From positions 930,001 to 994,000 of the forward strand of contig CP012388.1 in assembly GCA_001708385.1 (NCBI GenBank): a stretch of 64,000 nucleotides of DNA. The letters are read 5' to 3'. Shown here one piece after another: positions 8,239-17,387 of the stretch (its first letter is position 1; the number at the start of each line of letters is the position of its first letter). The DNA is from Flavobacterium psychrophilum (GTDB lineage Bacteria > Bacteroidota > Bacteroidia > Flavobacteriales > Flavobacteriaceae). The translations under genes and the position numbers were made by a program. The notes below the pieces were generated by a model that was given only the letters and a program-made list of their open reading frames with translations, was not told the origin of the DNA and did no database searches.

Positions 8239-8328
8239 AAATGTTATTTTTATGACGTAAAGTTATACAAATGGCTTATCATATTCTATAAGAAAGCCCT
8301 CAACAAACATTAAATTAATAATAAAAAG

Positions 8329-8336
8329 TATATTTG
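8329..8336 (+). promoter_or_regulatory. -7 promoter box of the acyltransferase gene
   Basis: TATATTTG, an exact TAnnTTTG match, ends 14 bp before the ATG at 8351, so the leader is very short. No exact -33 TTG at the expected distance. Confidence 0.5.
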
Positions 8337-8350
8337 CATAAAAAACACGA

Positions 8351-9241
8351 ATGCAGCTTTTAACCTATATACTAGCCTACCCTATCATCTGGTTTATATC
8401 GATACTGCCATTCAGGATACTGTATTTTTTCTCTGATATCTGTTATGTAATAGTTTACCATATCGTTAGATACCGTAGAAATACCGTTCATAAAAATCTT
8501 TCATTAACCCTGAGACATCTTACCCAGGACGAACGCGATGCCGTTGAAAGAAAGTTTTACCACCATTTTTGCGACAACTTTTTTGAGATGGCGAAAAGCC
8601 TGAATATTAGCGATAAAGAACTAGCAAAACGTTTTGTATTTACCAATTATGACCTTATACATGAATATGAAGCCAAAGATAAAAGTGTCGTAATGCTTTT
8701 AGGGCATTACGGTAGCTACGAATGGCTTTTGTATATGAATAAAGGCTTTAAATCACACAAAGGCTTTGGTATATATAAAATAATACGAAATAAGTATTTT
8801 GACAAGCTGGTAAAAAAAATGCGCGGCAGATTTGACGCTGAACTTATCGGCGTACGCCAGACTATTCCTGCCATGAGACAGAATGAGCGCAATGGTATCT
8901 TAGGCTTTTACGGCTTTATATCAGACCAGTCTCCGAAGCTTGGCAGTACTATACATTGGGGTGATTTTTTTGGCATGCAGGTTCCTATTCACGTAGGGGG
9001 TGAGATGCTGGCAAAAAAGATAGGCATGAACATGATATTTGCCAAAGTAGACAAAACAAGCCGCGGCCACTACAAGTGTACCTTCGTGCCTGTTCAGGAT
9101 AACATTAAAGAAATACCTAATTATGAGATTAGCGACAGCTTTATGAAAATGCTGGAACAGCAAATAATTGAAGCTCCGGAATATTACTTATGGACACACA
9201 AACGCTTTAAGCACCGTAGAAACAATCCGCCTACAGCGTAA
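8351..9241 (+). CDS. Lipid A biosynthesis acyltransferase family protein (LpxL/HtrB-like)
   Basis: A 296-residue enzyme with an N-terminal membrane anchor (hydrophobic residues 1-38) and the acyltransferase catalytic motif H-X4-E in LLGHYGSYEW (His119, Glu124). A later motif reading SDQSPKLGS matches the family. Members transfer a secondary acyl chain to lipid A precursors on the inner face of the cytoplasmic membrane. In Bacteroidota some homologues acylate aminolipids, so the acceptor is not certain. Its last 11 bases overlap the 3' end of the convergent aminotransferase gene. Confidence 0.85.
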   Translation: MQLLTYILAYPIIWFISILPFRILYFFSDICYVIVYHIVRYRRNTVHKNLSLTLRHLTQDERDAVERKFYHHFCDNFFEMAKSLNISDKELAKRFVFTNYDLIHEYEAKDKSVVMLLGHYGSYEWLLYMNKGFKSHKGFGIYKIIRNKYFDKLVKKMRGRFDAELIGVRQTIPAMRQNERNGILGFYGFISDQSPKLGSTIHWGDFFGMQVPIHVGGEMLAKKIGMNMIFAKVDKTSRGHYKCTFVPVQDNIKEIPNYEISDSFMKMLEQQIIEAPEYYLWTHKRFKHRRNNPPTA

Positions 9242-10730
9242 ACCAGTCTTTTAGCCTTTCTTCCTGTTCTGCATTATTTGCATTTACATGGGTAAATTCA
9301 TTACTTGACTTATTGTAATGATAGTCACTAGCCCACTCTTTATGATTTTCAGCAAGTGCTTTAATGCTTTCACATACGTATTGTATTTCTGCATCTGTAG
9401 TTGTTGGATGAATTGACATTCGTATCCATCCCGGCTTTTGGATAAGATCACCTAGAGTAATTTTATCGGTAAGGTAATTCGACTGCTCCTGGTCTACATG
9501 TAGCAGATAATGTCCGTATGTACCGGCACAGCTGCATCCTCCACGTGTTTGCACGCCAAAACGGTCGTTAAGCAGCTTTACACCAAGATTAAAGTGAAGG
9601 TTGTCTATGTAAAAAGAAATAACACCCAACCTGTCTTTATGCTGTGGGGCAAGTATTTTTATATTCTCAATTTCTCCAAGGAAATCAAAAACATAGTCAA
9701 CTATTTCTTTTTCTCTTTTAAGTATATTATCAATACCCATTTGCTCTTTCAGCTTAACCGAAAGCGCTGTTTTAATAACCTGAAGAAAGCCCGGTGTACC
9801 ACCGTCTTCACGCTCTTCAATATTATCAAGGTATTTATGGTCGCCCCACGGATTGGTCCAGCTTACTGTTCCTCCACCCGGATGATCGGGTACCATATTT
9901 TTGTAAAGTTTTTTATTGAATATCAGCACCCCAGATGTACCGGGACCGCCAAGGAATTTGTGTGGTGAAAAGAATATTGCATCCAGATAAGCTTCGCTAT
10001 CAGCAGGGTGCATATCTATTTTTACATACGGTGCAGAGCATGCAAAATCTACAAAACAGACACCATTATATTTATGAATTAGCTTAGCTACTTCGTAATA
10101 AGGGGTTTTAATACCCGTAACGTTAGAACAAGCTGTAATTGAGGCTATTTTAAGCGTATAATCTTTGTATTCTTCCAACAGGTTCGCAAAGCTATCCAGA
10201 CATATAAGCCCTTGCGGACAGGCAGGAATCAATACCACCTCTGCAATGGTTTCCAGCCATGACGTTTGGTTTGAATGGTGTTCCATGTGCGATACAAACA
10301 CAACCGGTTTTTTCTCTGCAGGAACCTTTGTAAACTCTTTTAGGTTTTCAGGGACTTTAAGCCCTAATATCCTTTGGAATTTATTTACAACACCTGTCAT
10401 ACCCGATCCGTCTGTAATAAGCACATCGTCATTACTGGCATTTACATGGTGTTTTATAATATGGCGCGCTTCATGATACGCAATGGTCATTGCAGTACCC
10501 GAAACTGTAGTCTCGGTATGTGTGTTGGCAACGAACGGCCCAAAATCGTTTAATAGCTTTTCTTCAATAGGCCTGTACAATCGTCCACTGGCAGTCCAGT
10601 CGGTATACACGATTTCTTTTCTGCCGAATGGCGAATCGAACTCCTGCCCTATACCTACAATATTATCCCTGAATCTCTGGAAATACTGCTCTAACTCTCC
10701 TTTAATGGTAACATCTGCTGTCTGTAACAT
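9231..10730 (-). CDS. Class V aminotransferase (cysteine desulfurase-like)
   Basis: A 499-residue PLP enzyme. PLP-binding features are the SHMEHHSN segment, VDFACSAPY with the ring-contacting Asp near 228, and the Schiff-base lysine in FFSPHKFLGG (Lys258). A Cys in TRGGCSCAG lies where cysteine desulfurases keep theirs, so sulfur transfer is possible, but this roughly 500-residue branch is not the ordinary IscS/SufS length. I place the start at 10730. An in-frame ATG at 10754 exists, but a -7 promoter box at 10752-10759 covers it, so the mRNA should begin after it. It is convergent with and overlaps the acyltransferase gene. Confidence 0.85.
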   Translation of the reverse strand: MLQTADVTIKGELEQYFQRFRDNIVGIGQEFDSPFGRKEIVYTDWTASGRLYRPIEEKLLNDFGPFVANTHTETTVSGTAMTIAYHEARHIIKHHVNASNDDVLITDGSGMTGVVNKFQRILGLKVPENLKEFTKVPAEKKPVVFVSHMEHHSNQTSWLETIAEVVLIPACPQGLICLDSFANLLEEYKDYTLKIASITACSNVTGIKTPYYEVAKLIHKYNGVCFVDFACSAPYVKIDMHPADSEAYLDAIFFSPHKFLGGPGTSGVLIFNKKLYKNMVPDHPGGGTVSWTNPWGDHKYLDNIEEREDGGTPGFLQVIKTALSVKLKEQMGIDNILKREKEIVDYVFDFLGEIENIKILAPQHKDRLGVISFYIDNLHFNLGVKLLNDRFGVQTRGGCSCAGTYGHYLLHVDQEQSNYLTDKITLGDLIQKPGWIRMSIHPTTTDAEIQYVCESIKALAENHKEWASDYHYNKSSNEFTHVNANNAEQEERLKDWFTL

Positions 10731-10751
10731 ATAATTGGCTATTAAACATTG

Positions 10752-10759
10752 CAAATTTA
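10752..10759 (-). promoter_or_regulatory. -7 promoter box deciding the aminotransferase start
   Basis: The minus strand reads TAAATTTG, an exact TAnnTTTG match. It overlaps the upstream candidate ATG (10752-10754), so translation must begin at the next ATG, 10728-10730. Confidence 0.55.
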
Positions 10760-10822
10760 TTAAAATTAAAACGATATAAGTGAATATATTTCATTGTCCT
10801 CCGCTTAAAAGGGGCGTAATAA

Positions 10823-10847
10823 CAAAAAATCCTGCCGAAGCAGGATT
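10823..10847 (-). terminator. Intrinsic terminator of the porin gene
   Basis: AATCCTGC - CGAA - GCAGGATT, an eight-base-pair stem with a GNRA-like loop. On the minus strand it is followed by a T-run, 8 bp after the porin stop. Confidence 0.85.
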
Positions 10848-10854
10848 ATGTAAC

Positions 10855-12075
10855 TTATATTCCGATTTCCACCTGAAAACGAACGTAAAAATTCTTTTTA
10901 GATGAACCGTCAAAATAGCTTAGGTCGTCCAGGTTAACCTCAAACTGTGCTTTAAAAGCATGTTCCCATACATATTTAGTAATACCTAATGTATATTGTT
11001 TTGTATTGGGCGTAAGCGCTGCGATATCCTTATCAACATTTTGTGTAGAGAAACGTCCTATCAGCTCATAGTGTGAAGGAAACAGGTAACTTAACTGGTA
11101 GTCAAACCCATGACCGGTATAAACATATCGTAAGTCTGTTGCGTCGTCAGGATTAACCGTAATAGGGTCTTTCGCTTTTCTTTGCATATAAGCCGTCATA
11201 AAAGCCCAACCGTTATATTTAACCATTCCATCAAGCAATAGCGTCTGCATATCTCTCTTTGCAAAAAGATCGTCTCCAAGCTGTCCACCAACACGGCGTG
11301 CCATATCGTTATATTGGTAAGCACCCGAAAGCATTACTTTTGGTTTCGGTTCTCTTTTAAGGTCACCCTCAAAAAAAGCACCGTCTTTTGTAAATACACC
11401 TATTGGGTATAACTCAGCCTTACCTGTATACGCCAATCCGTTATCGGGTTTATCGGTAGAGTTCCTACCTTCACCGGTACTGATAGCACTCCTTAAATTA
11501 TATGAGAATTTATCTAAATGCTCGTTTTGATTGTGCACCTGAAAACCAAAATCCCTGTCTATATTAAAACGTGCGTTGTTTATAGTCCTGTCACTCAACT
11601 GAAGACCACCTGAAGAGTTTACCCTTTGCCTGTTACCCGGAAGCTTTGTCTGTCCGAAACCAAAATTCCAATGCTTATTCGGACGGTAAAACACAACCGC
11701 ATCACGGATTATGTTTATGTTTTCGCCATCTCTAATTTCACCTACATCGCCCGGAGCAAATGATAGCTGGATAGCATATATAAATTTAGGGTTACCTACA
11801 TAACCGTCGAAACGTAGTCGTAAGCGACGTATTTGTCCGTCAATAGCAGGGTCTTCGTCTTCATTTTGAAGGTATGTTGCCCGGTTTTGCATCCTGAAAC
11901 GGATGTTAAACTGGAAAATACTGTCGGGAGAAGTTATTCCCAGTCCTTTACCATAATTGTAATACGGTAATGCAGATAGCTTAAGGTCGTTATCTCCGGT
12001 TGCCTTCTTTATTTCAACCTGTGCTGCCGCCGAAAGACCAAAGAAGATAATTAGTAACGTTAAAATGTTTTTCAT
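10855..12075 (-). CDS. OprP/OprO-type outer-membrane porin
   Basis: A 406-residue protein with a signal peptide (MKNILTLLIIFFGLSAAAQ) and a body of alternating strands (FNIRFRMQNRATYL, IRRLRLRFDGYVGN, FIYAIQLSF, FNIDRDFGFQVHNQNE) typical of the phosphate-selective porin O/P family. It would form a diffusion channel in the outer membrane. The family is often linked to phosphate or pyrophosphate uptake, but no phosphate genes lie nearby, so substrate and regulation are open. It is a single gene whose promoter is back-to-back with that of prmA. Confidence 0.82.
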   Translation of the reverse strand: MKNILTLLIIFFGLSAAAQVEIKKATGDNDLKLSALPYYNYGKGLGITSPDSIFQFNIRFRMQNRATYLQNEDEDPAIDGQIRRLRLRFDGYVGNPKFIYAIQLSFAPGDVGEIRDGENINIIRDAVVFYRPNKHWNFGFGQTKLPGNRQRVNSSGGLQLSDRTINNARFNIDRDFGFQVHNQNEHLDKFSYNLRSAISTGEGRNSTDKPDNGLAYTGKAELYPIGVFTKDGAFFEGDLKREPKPKVMLSGAYQYNDMARRVGGQLGDDLFAKRDMQTLLLDGMVKYNGWAFMTAYMQRKAKDPITVNPDDATDLRYVYTGHGFDYQLSYLFPSHYELIGRFSTQNVDKDIAALTPNTKQYTLGITKYVWEHAFKAQFEVNLDDLSYFDGSSKKNFYVRFQVEIGI

Positions 12076-12194
12076 TTAATGCCTGTTTGTAAAATTTTCG
12101 TGTTTTTTGCCTTAAACTCTGCTAGCTTCTCTTTTAATTATACGGATGATTTACAACCGTAAAACTGCCATAAACAAGCATTGTAAAGTTTGCG

Positions 12195-12245
12195 CAAACT
12201 TAATATTAATTATTGCAATGCAATGTTATGTAAACATTACCTTTG
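12195..12245. promoter_or_regulatory. Divergent promoters of the porin gene and prmA
   Basis: On the minus strand TAAGTTTG (12195-12202) with TTG at 12221-12223 gives an 18-bp spacer and serves the porin. On the plus strand TACCTTTG (12238-12245) serves prmA, with a TTG at 12213-12215 (22-bp spacer). The plus -7 box covers the TTG codon at 12243, which excludes that codon as the prmA start. Confidence 0.7.
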
Positions 12246-12260
12246 CGAAAATTTAAAGTT

Positions 12261-13094
12261 ATGTCTAATATTTATATAGGATACCATTTTACAGTGGAAC
12301 CGAGGGAGTTAGGTTCTGAAATACTTATTGCTGAATTGGGAGAGACTCCATTTGAAAGCTTCATTGAAACCGAAAATGGCTTCTCGGCCTATGTTCAGAA
12401 GGAATTCTGGACAGAGGACATATTGAATGACATTCAGATTTTTGAGTCGCCGGAATTTAAAATTGAATATACATTTGAAGAAATCGAACAGGTAAACTGG
12501 AACGAGGAATGGGAAAAAAACTTTGAACCTATAGATGTAGACAATACCTGTCGTGTACGTGCTCCTTTTCATGAAAAGAAAGATGTAACTTATGATATTG
12601 TCATAGAGCCAAAAATGAGTTTTGGAACTGGACATCACGAAACAACTTTCATGATGATTCAGCACCTGCTGGAAACAGATGTTGAGAATAAGAAAACACT
12701 GGATATGGGGTGCGGTACTGCTATTTTGGCTATCCTTGCCGAAATGAAAGGAGCACAACCAATCGATGCTATTGACATTGACAACTGGTGCTACCTTAAC
12801 TCAATAGAAAATGCTGAGCGCAATAACTGTAAACATATCTCTGTTTACGAAGGTGATGCCGCTTTACTTAAAGGCAAAAGCTATGACGTTATTATTGCCA
12901 ACATAAACCGTAACATTTTATTAAACGATATGCAACAGTATGTAGACTGCCTTAATAAGGACGGGATTCTATTATTGAGCGGTTTCTATGAAGAAGATAT
13001 TCCGTTTATAGATGCTTCGTGTACTGAAAAAGGGCTTACCTTTGTAAAAAAATTTAGCAGGAACAATTGGGTTTCGCTAAAATATGTAAATTAG
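12261..13094 (+). CDS. prmA: Ribosomal protein L11 methyltransferase
   Basis: A 277-residue SAM-dependent enzyme that trimethylates ribosomal protein L11. The N-terminal substrate domain ends near NWNEEWEKNFEPI. The Rossmann methyltransferase domain has FGTGHHET, the SAM motif I LDMGCGTAILA (about 146-156), IDIDNWCYLNS and the catalytic-site motif IIANINRNIL. The ATG at 12261 is chosen over the upstream TTG because a promoter -7 box overlaps that TTG. clpS follows 22 bp downstream and shares the terminator, so prmA-clpS is an operon. Confidence 0.93.
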   Translation: MSNIYIGYHFTVEPRELGSEILIAELGETPFESFIETENGFSAYVQKEFWTEDILNDIQIFESPEFKIEYTFEEIEQVNWNEEWEKNFEPIDVDNTCRVRAPFHEKKDVTYDIVIEPKMSFGTGHHETTFMMIQHLLETDVENKKTLDMGCGTAILAILAEMKGAQPIDAIDIDNWCYLNSIENAERNNCKHISVYEGDAALLKGKSYDVIIANINRNILLNDMQQYVDCLNKDGILLLSGFYEEDIPFIDASCTEKGLTFVKKFSRNNWVSLKYVN

Positions 13095-13116
13095 CATTTA
13101 GTTTAAGTTTTTGATT

Positions 13117-13392
13117 ATGAGTACCCAGGAAGAAGTATTAGAAGAAGTATTAGTTGAAGAAGGCGTTTCCTTTAACAACGAAATAGTATTGTATAATGAT
13201 GAAGTGAATACTTTTGATCACGTTATTGACACTCTTATACGTGTTTGCCGCCATACTGCAGAACAGGCAGAACAATGTTCTTTAATTGTTCATTATAATG
13301 GCAAATGCACTGTAAAAACAGGAGAATATAAGGAGCTTAAGTCTCAATGCACACAATTGCTTGAAGCCGGTTTAAGTGCCGAGATCATATAA
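13117..13392 (+). CDS. clpS: ATP-dependent Clp protease adaptor ClpS
   Basis: A 91-residue adaptor that delivers N-degron substrates to the ClpA/ClpC unfoldase. After a flexible acidic N-terminus (residues 1-20) comes the ClpS core: LYNDEVNTFDHVIDTLIRVC, HTAEQAEQCSLIVHYNGK and GEYKELKSQC, including the hydrophobic pocket for the N-terminal residue. The ATG at 13117 is preferred to the TTG at 13111. It is cotranscribed with prmA and ended by a strong hairpin. Confidence 0.95.
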   Translation: MSTQEEVLEEVLVEEGVSFNNEIVLYNDEVNTFDHVIDTLIRVCRHTAEQAEQCSLIVHYNGKCTVKTGEYKELKSQCTQLLEAGLSAEII

Positions 13393-13395
13393 AAG

Positions 13396-13425
13396 AAAAA
13401 AGGATGCCAATTGGCATCCTTTTTC
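13396..13425. terminator. Bidirectional terminator between clpS and a convergent lipoprotein gene
   Basis: A near-perfect palindrome AAAAAGGATGCCAA/TTGGCATCCTTTTT of about 14-bp arms. A-run and T-run flanks fit termination from both sides; the minus-strand gene stops at 13446. Confidence 0.85.
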
Positions 13426-13445
13426 TTATTACGTCAAATCAAATA

Positions 13446-13976
13446 TTATTTTTCGTAAACATATTCTACAGATCCTGCAACTTCTATAGCAGTACCATTT
13501 GCGTCCCTGTCAGGATAAAATGAAACTACAGCGTTAGATCTCCATGTTAGCTCATCGCCAATTTTAGTAAACTCACGTGTTACAGTCTGATTGTTTTCAG
13601 TGTATGTAAGTGTGATAAGTGCGTTTTTAGGATCAGCAGCCGGCTCAACAGTGTAAACACCTGTTTTAGTTTCGGTTTCTCTACATCCTGCATTTCCATT
13701 CTGTACAAGAATTCCTGTAATTACATATTCAAATGTATTGTCTGCACGTAGCACGATTTTACCATTATCATAACAGTTAGACTCTTCGGTCTGGTCGATA
13801 TGAGAAACACCATCCCTGTCAAAATCTGTAGCCCTAGGCGTGTTTACCTCGTCAAGGTTATAAGTACCTTCAATACGAGTGTTATCGTTGTTGTTTTCAT
13901 TGTCATCATCACTACAAGAAGTGAATCCCAGGCCTGCAACTGCAAGCGTACATACTAATAAATTGATCTTTTTCAT
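13446..13976 (-). CDS. Hypothetical lipoprotein, probably surface exposed (lipocalin-like)
   Basis: A 176-residue lipoprotein with lipobox FTSC (Cys21) followed by an acidic run SDDDNEN, which matches the surface lipoprotein export signal described in Flavobacteriia. The remainder (IEGTYNLDEVNT, KIVLRADNTFEYVITG, TKTGVYTVEP, ITLTYTENNQTVTREFTK, ELTWRSN) has the strand pattern of small lipocalin-like domains of Bacteroidota, with two Cys that may form a disulfide. The function is unknown. It has its own -7 box at 14015-14022. Confidence 0.7.
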   Translation of the reverse strand: MKKINLLVCTLAVAGLGFTSCSDDDNENNNDNTRIEGTYNLDEVNTPRATDFDRDGVSHIDQTEESNCYDNGKIVLRADNTFEYVITGILVQNGNAGCRETETKTGVYTVEPAADPKNALITLTYTENNQTVTREFTKIGDELTWRSNAVVSFYPDRDANGTAIEVAGSVEYVYEK

Positions 13977-14340
13977 GTTCTTTAAAAATTAAATTAAGTG
14001 AATGTTAGTGAGTTCAAATCTATGCACGCATACTCTTAATAATATTCTAAAAACTTTAATTTAATGTTACTTTAACACACGTCTCAATATGAAAACCTTA
14101 TAAATCTTTACTATTCAGTAGGATTAGTGTTTTTACAGATTTATTTCCGTTTCGGCAAAACACCGCAATATTTAACAGCTATTTTAACAGCGGCGGACAC
14201 AATATTGAATTTATCGCAATGAAAACATTTAAACACTATTATGGCAGTTATATAATTTACATCGTTTGATATGCAATATTTTTCATTTTTTGGTAGTAAT
14301 TGTATATTCGTAGCACTATTCTAAATCTAAATCCTAAGCT
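13977..14340. other. Intergenic region between divergent genes (364 bp)
   Basis: AT-rich and non-coding. It contains the minus-strand -7 box at 14015-14022 and a plus-strand candidate promoter for the sensor gene, with a TTTG at 14289-14292 and an imperfect -7 box TATATTCG at 14313-14320. Nothing else convincing was seen. Confidence 0.55.
14015..14022 (-). promoter_or_regulatory. -7 promoter box of the lipoprotein gene at 13446-13976
   Basis: The minus strand reads TAGATTTG, an exact TAnnTTTG match 38 bp upstream of the ATG. Confidence 0.5.
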
Positions 14341-17145
14341 TTGATAAAAAAACTACTCTTTATATGCACTTTGCTGGCAACGCTCGCAGTTAATGCACAG
14401 GAACTGCCTCCTATCATTAAGTTTAGTTCGGGTAATTACAATGCCGGAAACCAAAACTGGATGATATCTCAGGATAACAGCCGTTTTATGTACTTTGCTA
14501 ATAATGAAGGACTGTTAGAATATAATGGAATGTCATGGACCCTTTACCCCTCGCCTAACGAAACTATTGTACGTTCTGTAAAAGTTATAAATAAAAGAAT
14601 TTATACAGGCTGTTATATGGAGTTTGGCTATTGGGACAGACAGTCAAATGGCTTACTAAAGTACTTCTCACTTAGCAAAGCTGTTAAAAATAAAATTCTT
14701 GACGACGAACAGTTTTGGAACATTGCGCAATACGATCGCTGGATTATATTTCAGTCATTAAGCCAGATTTTTGTTTACGACACAAAAGCGAAAAGTTACA
14801 ACATAATAAAGCCACAATCTGGTGTAAACAAAGTTTTTACAGTTAGCAACAGGATATTGTACCAGACATTTGGAACCGGGCTTTACGAAATAGAAAACGG
14901 ACGGAGCAGGTTGGTTAGTGCGCATCCTGTTATCATATCAAATAAAATAGTAAATATCTATGAAAGAAACGAAGGCCTTTTGCTTCAGACACAGTTTAAC
15001 GGATTTTTTGATTACAATGATTCCGGCATAACAAAATGGAATACAGAAGCAGATGCCGAACTTATAAACAGCAGTATTTACAGCGGGCAAATGCTTAGCG
15101 ATGGCAGCCTCGCTTTAGGCTCTGTATCTAACGGAGTATTTATCCTCGATACCAATGGACGTACGAAGCATCATATAACGCAGAATAAAGGCCTAAGCAA
15201 CAACACAGCCCTCTCCTTATATGAAGACAAAGACAAAAACCTATGGATTGGCCTTGACAACGGTATTAACTGCATTAACCTTCAGTCTGCGGTGAAGAGT
15301 TTTGTAGACGACACCGGCTTTCTTGGAACTGTTTACACTTCAATCCATCATAACGGATTATTATACATAGGAACCAACCAGGGATTGTTTTATAAAACCT
15401 ACGCAAGTAATGAAGATTTTAAATTTGTAGCCGGAACTAAAGGTCAGGTTTGGTCACTTTACACATATAAAGGCACTTTATTTTGCGGACACGATTCGGG
15501 TACCTACACTATAAACGGCAGCAGTTCACAGCATATATTTAATGCTTCCGGAACATGGAAGTTTGAAAGGCATCCATCTAACCCCGATATGCTCTTGCAG
15601 GGAAACTATCATGGCATTTCCGTACTCGAAAATACAGGAGGAACTTGGCAGTTTAAAAACTGGATTAAAGGTTTTGATTATTCCAGCCGTTATTTTGAAA
15701 CAATGGGCAGGAATGATATTTATGTAAGCCACGAATACAAGGGCGTTTTTAGAATTGTTACTGATAATAACTATACTAAAGCCGTTAATTTTATAGCCTA
15801 CAAATCGCCGACAAAAGGAAAAAACGCAAGCTTAGGGAAATTCAACAATAACATTTATTACGCATCTAAGGATGGTTTCTATAAAGTGAATCAAAAAACA
15901 AAGGCTTTTGAAAAGCAGCCTCAGCTATCTAGAGAGTTTCTGAAAGACGATTATACATCGGGTAAGCTCGCTACCGACAACTCAGAAAGATTATGGTTCT
16001 TTACTAAAAACTACATCAATTATTTTTCGGCAGGAAAACTCAATTCAGAATTAAAGCATAATATAATACCTATACCTTCTTCGCTCACTAACTCTATGCT
16101 GGGCTATGAGAATATAACACAGATAACTCCAAGCATCTATTTAGTAGGCACAACAGATGGCTATTATACTATTAACCTCAACGAACTTAACTTTAATACT
16201 TATAACGTTAGCATTACCAATGTTGCCACGAATGTTTTAAACCAAAACACAACTTCGCGATCTATAGCGACTGATGGCAGCTTTAAGTATAAAGAAAACA
16301 ACCTCACTTTCACATTTACAGTTCCTGAATATAGTAAATATGTAAATGCTGAATTTCAATACCTTTTGGAAGGCATGCAGGACGAATGGAGCGAATGGAG
16401 CACAAGGTCTTTCATTAATTTTAAAAATCTGCCATCGGGCACTTATGTATTTAAAGTAAGGGCTAAAACAGGGAATTCTATGTCGGCAAATGTTGCGGAA
16501 TATAACTTTACAATACTAAAACCCTGGTATGCAACAAACTTTGCGATGATCATATATTTTATCTTACTGCTTATATCTGCTTGGCTTATCAACCGTTCGT
16601 ACAAAAACTACTACCACAGGCAGAAAGAAAAGCTGATCGAAGAAAACAACAGGCTGCTTGAAATTAAAGAACTGGAAAATGAGCAGGAGCTCATGAAAAT
16701 TAAGAACCAGCAGCTTGAACAGGATTTTGAAAGCAAAAACAGGGAGCTTGCCGTCTCTACAATGAACCTTATTAAGAAAAATGAACTTTTATCTATGATA
16801 AAAGATGACCTTAAGAAGAACACCGAAGGTAATGAACGCAGCGTGAAATCTGTAATAACCACCATTAATAAAAATATAAACGAGGATGACACCTGGGATA
16901 TGTTTAAAGAGGCATTTAATAATGCTGATAAAGATTTCCTGAAGAAGGTTAAAAAGGCACATCCGTTATTAACACCAAACGATTTAAGGTTGTGTGCGTA
17001 CCTTAGGCTTAACCTTTCATCTAAAGAAATCGCGCCGCTACTTAACATTTCTGTTCGCAGTGTTGAGATAAAACGATATCGTTTGCGCAAAAAAATGGAG
17101 TTATCCCACGAATTAGGACTTGTTGAGTATATTCTTTCGATATAG
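14341..17145 (+). CDS. SusR-like membrane sensor/activator: beta-propeller, Y_Y_Y, TM, LuxR-type HTH
   Basis: The 934-residue protein starts at TTG, which directly begins a good signal peptide (MIKKLLFICTLLATLAVNAQ). Residues about 25-620 form periplasmic propeller repeats (EDKDKNLWIGLDNGINCI is typical). A Y_Y_Y domain spans about 650-730 (FQYLLEGMQDEWSEWS, LPSGTYVFKVRAKTG), and one transmembrane helix lies at about 733-752. A coiled coil (about 760-830) leads to a LuxR-type helix-turn-helix at about 875-930 (LNISVRSVEIKRYRLRKK). There is no kinase domain, so it resembles SusR rather than a hybrid two-component system: ligand binding outside should directly control DNA binding inside. It lies directly upstream of susC and is very likely the activator of this locus. 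Confidence 0.85.
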   Translation: MIKKLLFICTLLATLAVNAQELPPIIKFSSGNYNAGNQNWMISQDNSRFMYFANNEGLLEYNGMSWTLYPSPNETIVRSVKVINKRIYTGCYMEFGYWDRQSNGLLKYFSLSKAVKNKILDDEQFWNIAQYDRWIIFQSLSQIFVYDTKAKSYNIIKPQSGVNKVFTVSNRILYQTFGTGLYEIENGRSRLVSAHPVIISNKIVNIYERNEGLLLQTQFNGFFDYNDSGITKWNTEADAELINSSIYSGQMLSDGSLALGSVSNGVFILDTNGRTKHHITQNKGLSNNTALSLYEDKDKNLWIGLDNGINCINLQSAVKSFVDDTGFLGTVYTSIHHNGLLYIGTNQGLFYKTYASNEDFKFVAGTKGQVWSLYTYKGTLFCGHDSGTYTINGSSSQHIFNASGTWKFERHPSNPDMLLQGNYHGISVLENTGGTWQFKNWIKGFDYSSRYFETMGRNDIYVSHEYKGVFRIVTDNNYTKAVNFIAYKSPTKGKNASLGKFNNNIYYASKDGFYKVNQKTKAFEKQPQLSREFLKDDYTSGKLATDNSERLWFFTKNYINYFSAGKLNSELKHNIIPIPSSLTNSMLGYENITQITPSIYLVGTTDGYYTINLNELNFNTYNVSITNVATNVLNQNTTSRSIATDGSFKYKENNLTFTFTVPEYSKYVNAEFQYLLEGMQDEWSEWSTRSFINFKNLPSGTYVFKVRAKTGNSMSANVAEYNFTILKPWYATNFAMIIYFILLLISAWLINRSYKNYYHRQKEKLIEENNRLLEIKELENEQELMKIKNQQLEQDFESKNRELAVSTMNLIKKNELLSMIKDDLKKNTEGNERSVKSVITTINKNINEDDTWDMFKEAFNNADKDFLKKVKKAHPLLTPNDLRLCAYLRLNLSSKEIAPLLNISVRSVEIKRYRLRKKMELSHELGLVEYILSI

Positions 17146-17387
17146 CTAACTACATCAATCACCAATTTCACCTATACATTACCTATACAAAAGGGGTAAT
17201 TACAAGGTTTTCGTAACTTTTTTATGTGTTGCAGAAATTCCTTAAAATGCTGTTAACACTGGCTTTAAGATGAAATTTTGATTTGGAACAAGATTAATTT
17301 AGAAATGTATATATTTTGTAGAGGTTAATTTTATTCTATTTAATTAATTGTGATATAATTTTAGATAATCACAAAAAACAATTTTAT
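17146..17387 (+). promoter_or_regulatory. Upstream region of susC (242 bp)
   Basis: Non-coding. An inverted repeat ATTACC-N11-GGTAAT lies at 17178-17200, soon after the regulator stop. An approximate -7 element (TATATTTTG, one base longer than consensus, 17310-17318) lies about 70 bp before the susC ATG. The weak -7 fits an activator-dependent promoter. Which of these is used is inference. Confidence 0.4.

Noticed and set aside
10731-10754. Earlier ATG for the class V aminotransferase
   Set aside because: Overlaps the -7 box at 10752-10759; the next ATG at 10730 fits a leader of normal length.
12243-12260. N-terminal extension of PrmA from a TTG codon
   Set aside because: The codon lies inside a -7 promoter box (12238-12245), so it should not be transcribed.
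14341-14343. Doubt about the TTG start of the sensor/activator
   Set aside because: The TTG is followed at once by a complete signal peptide and no in-frame ATG lies suitably upstream, so TTG was kept.
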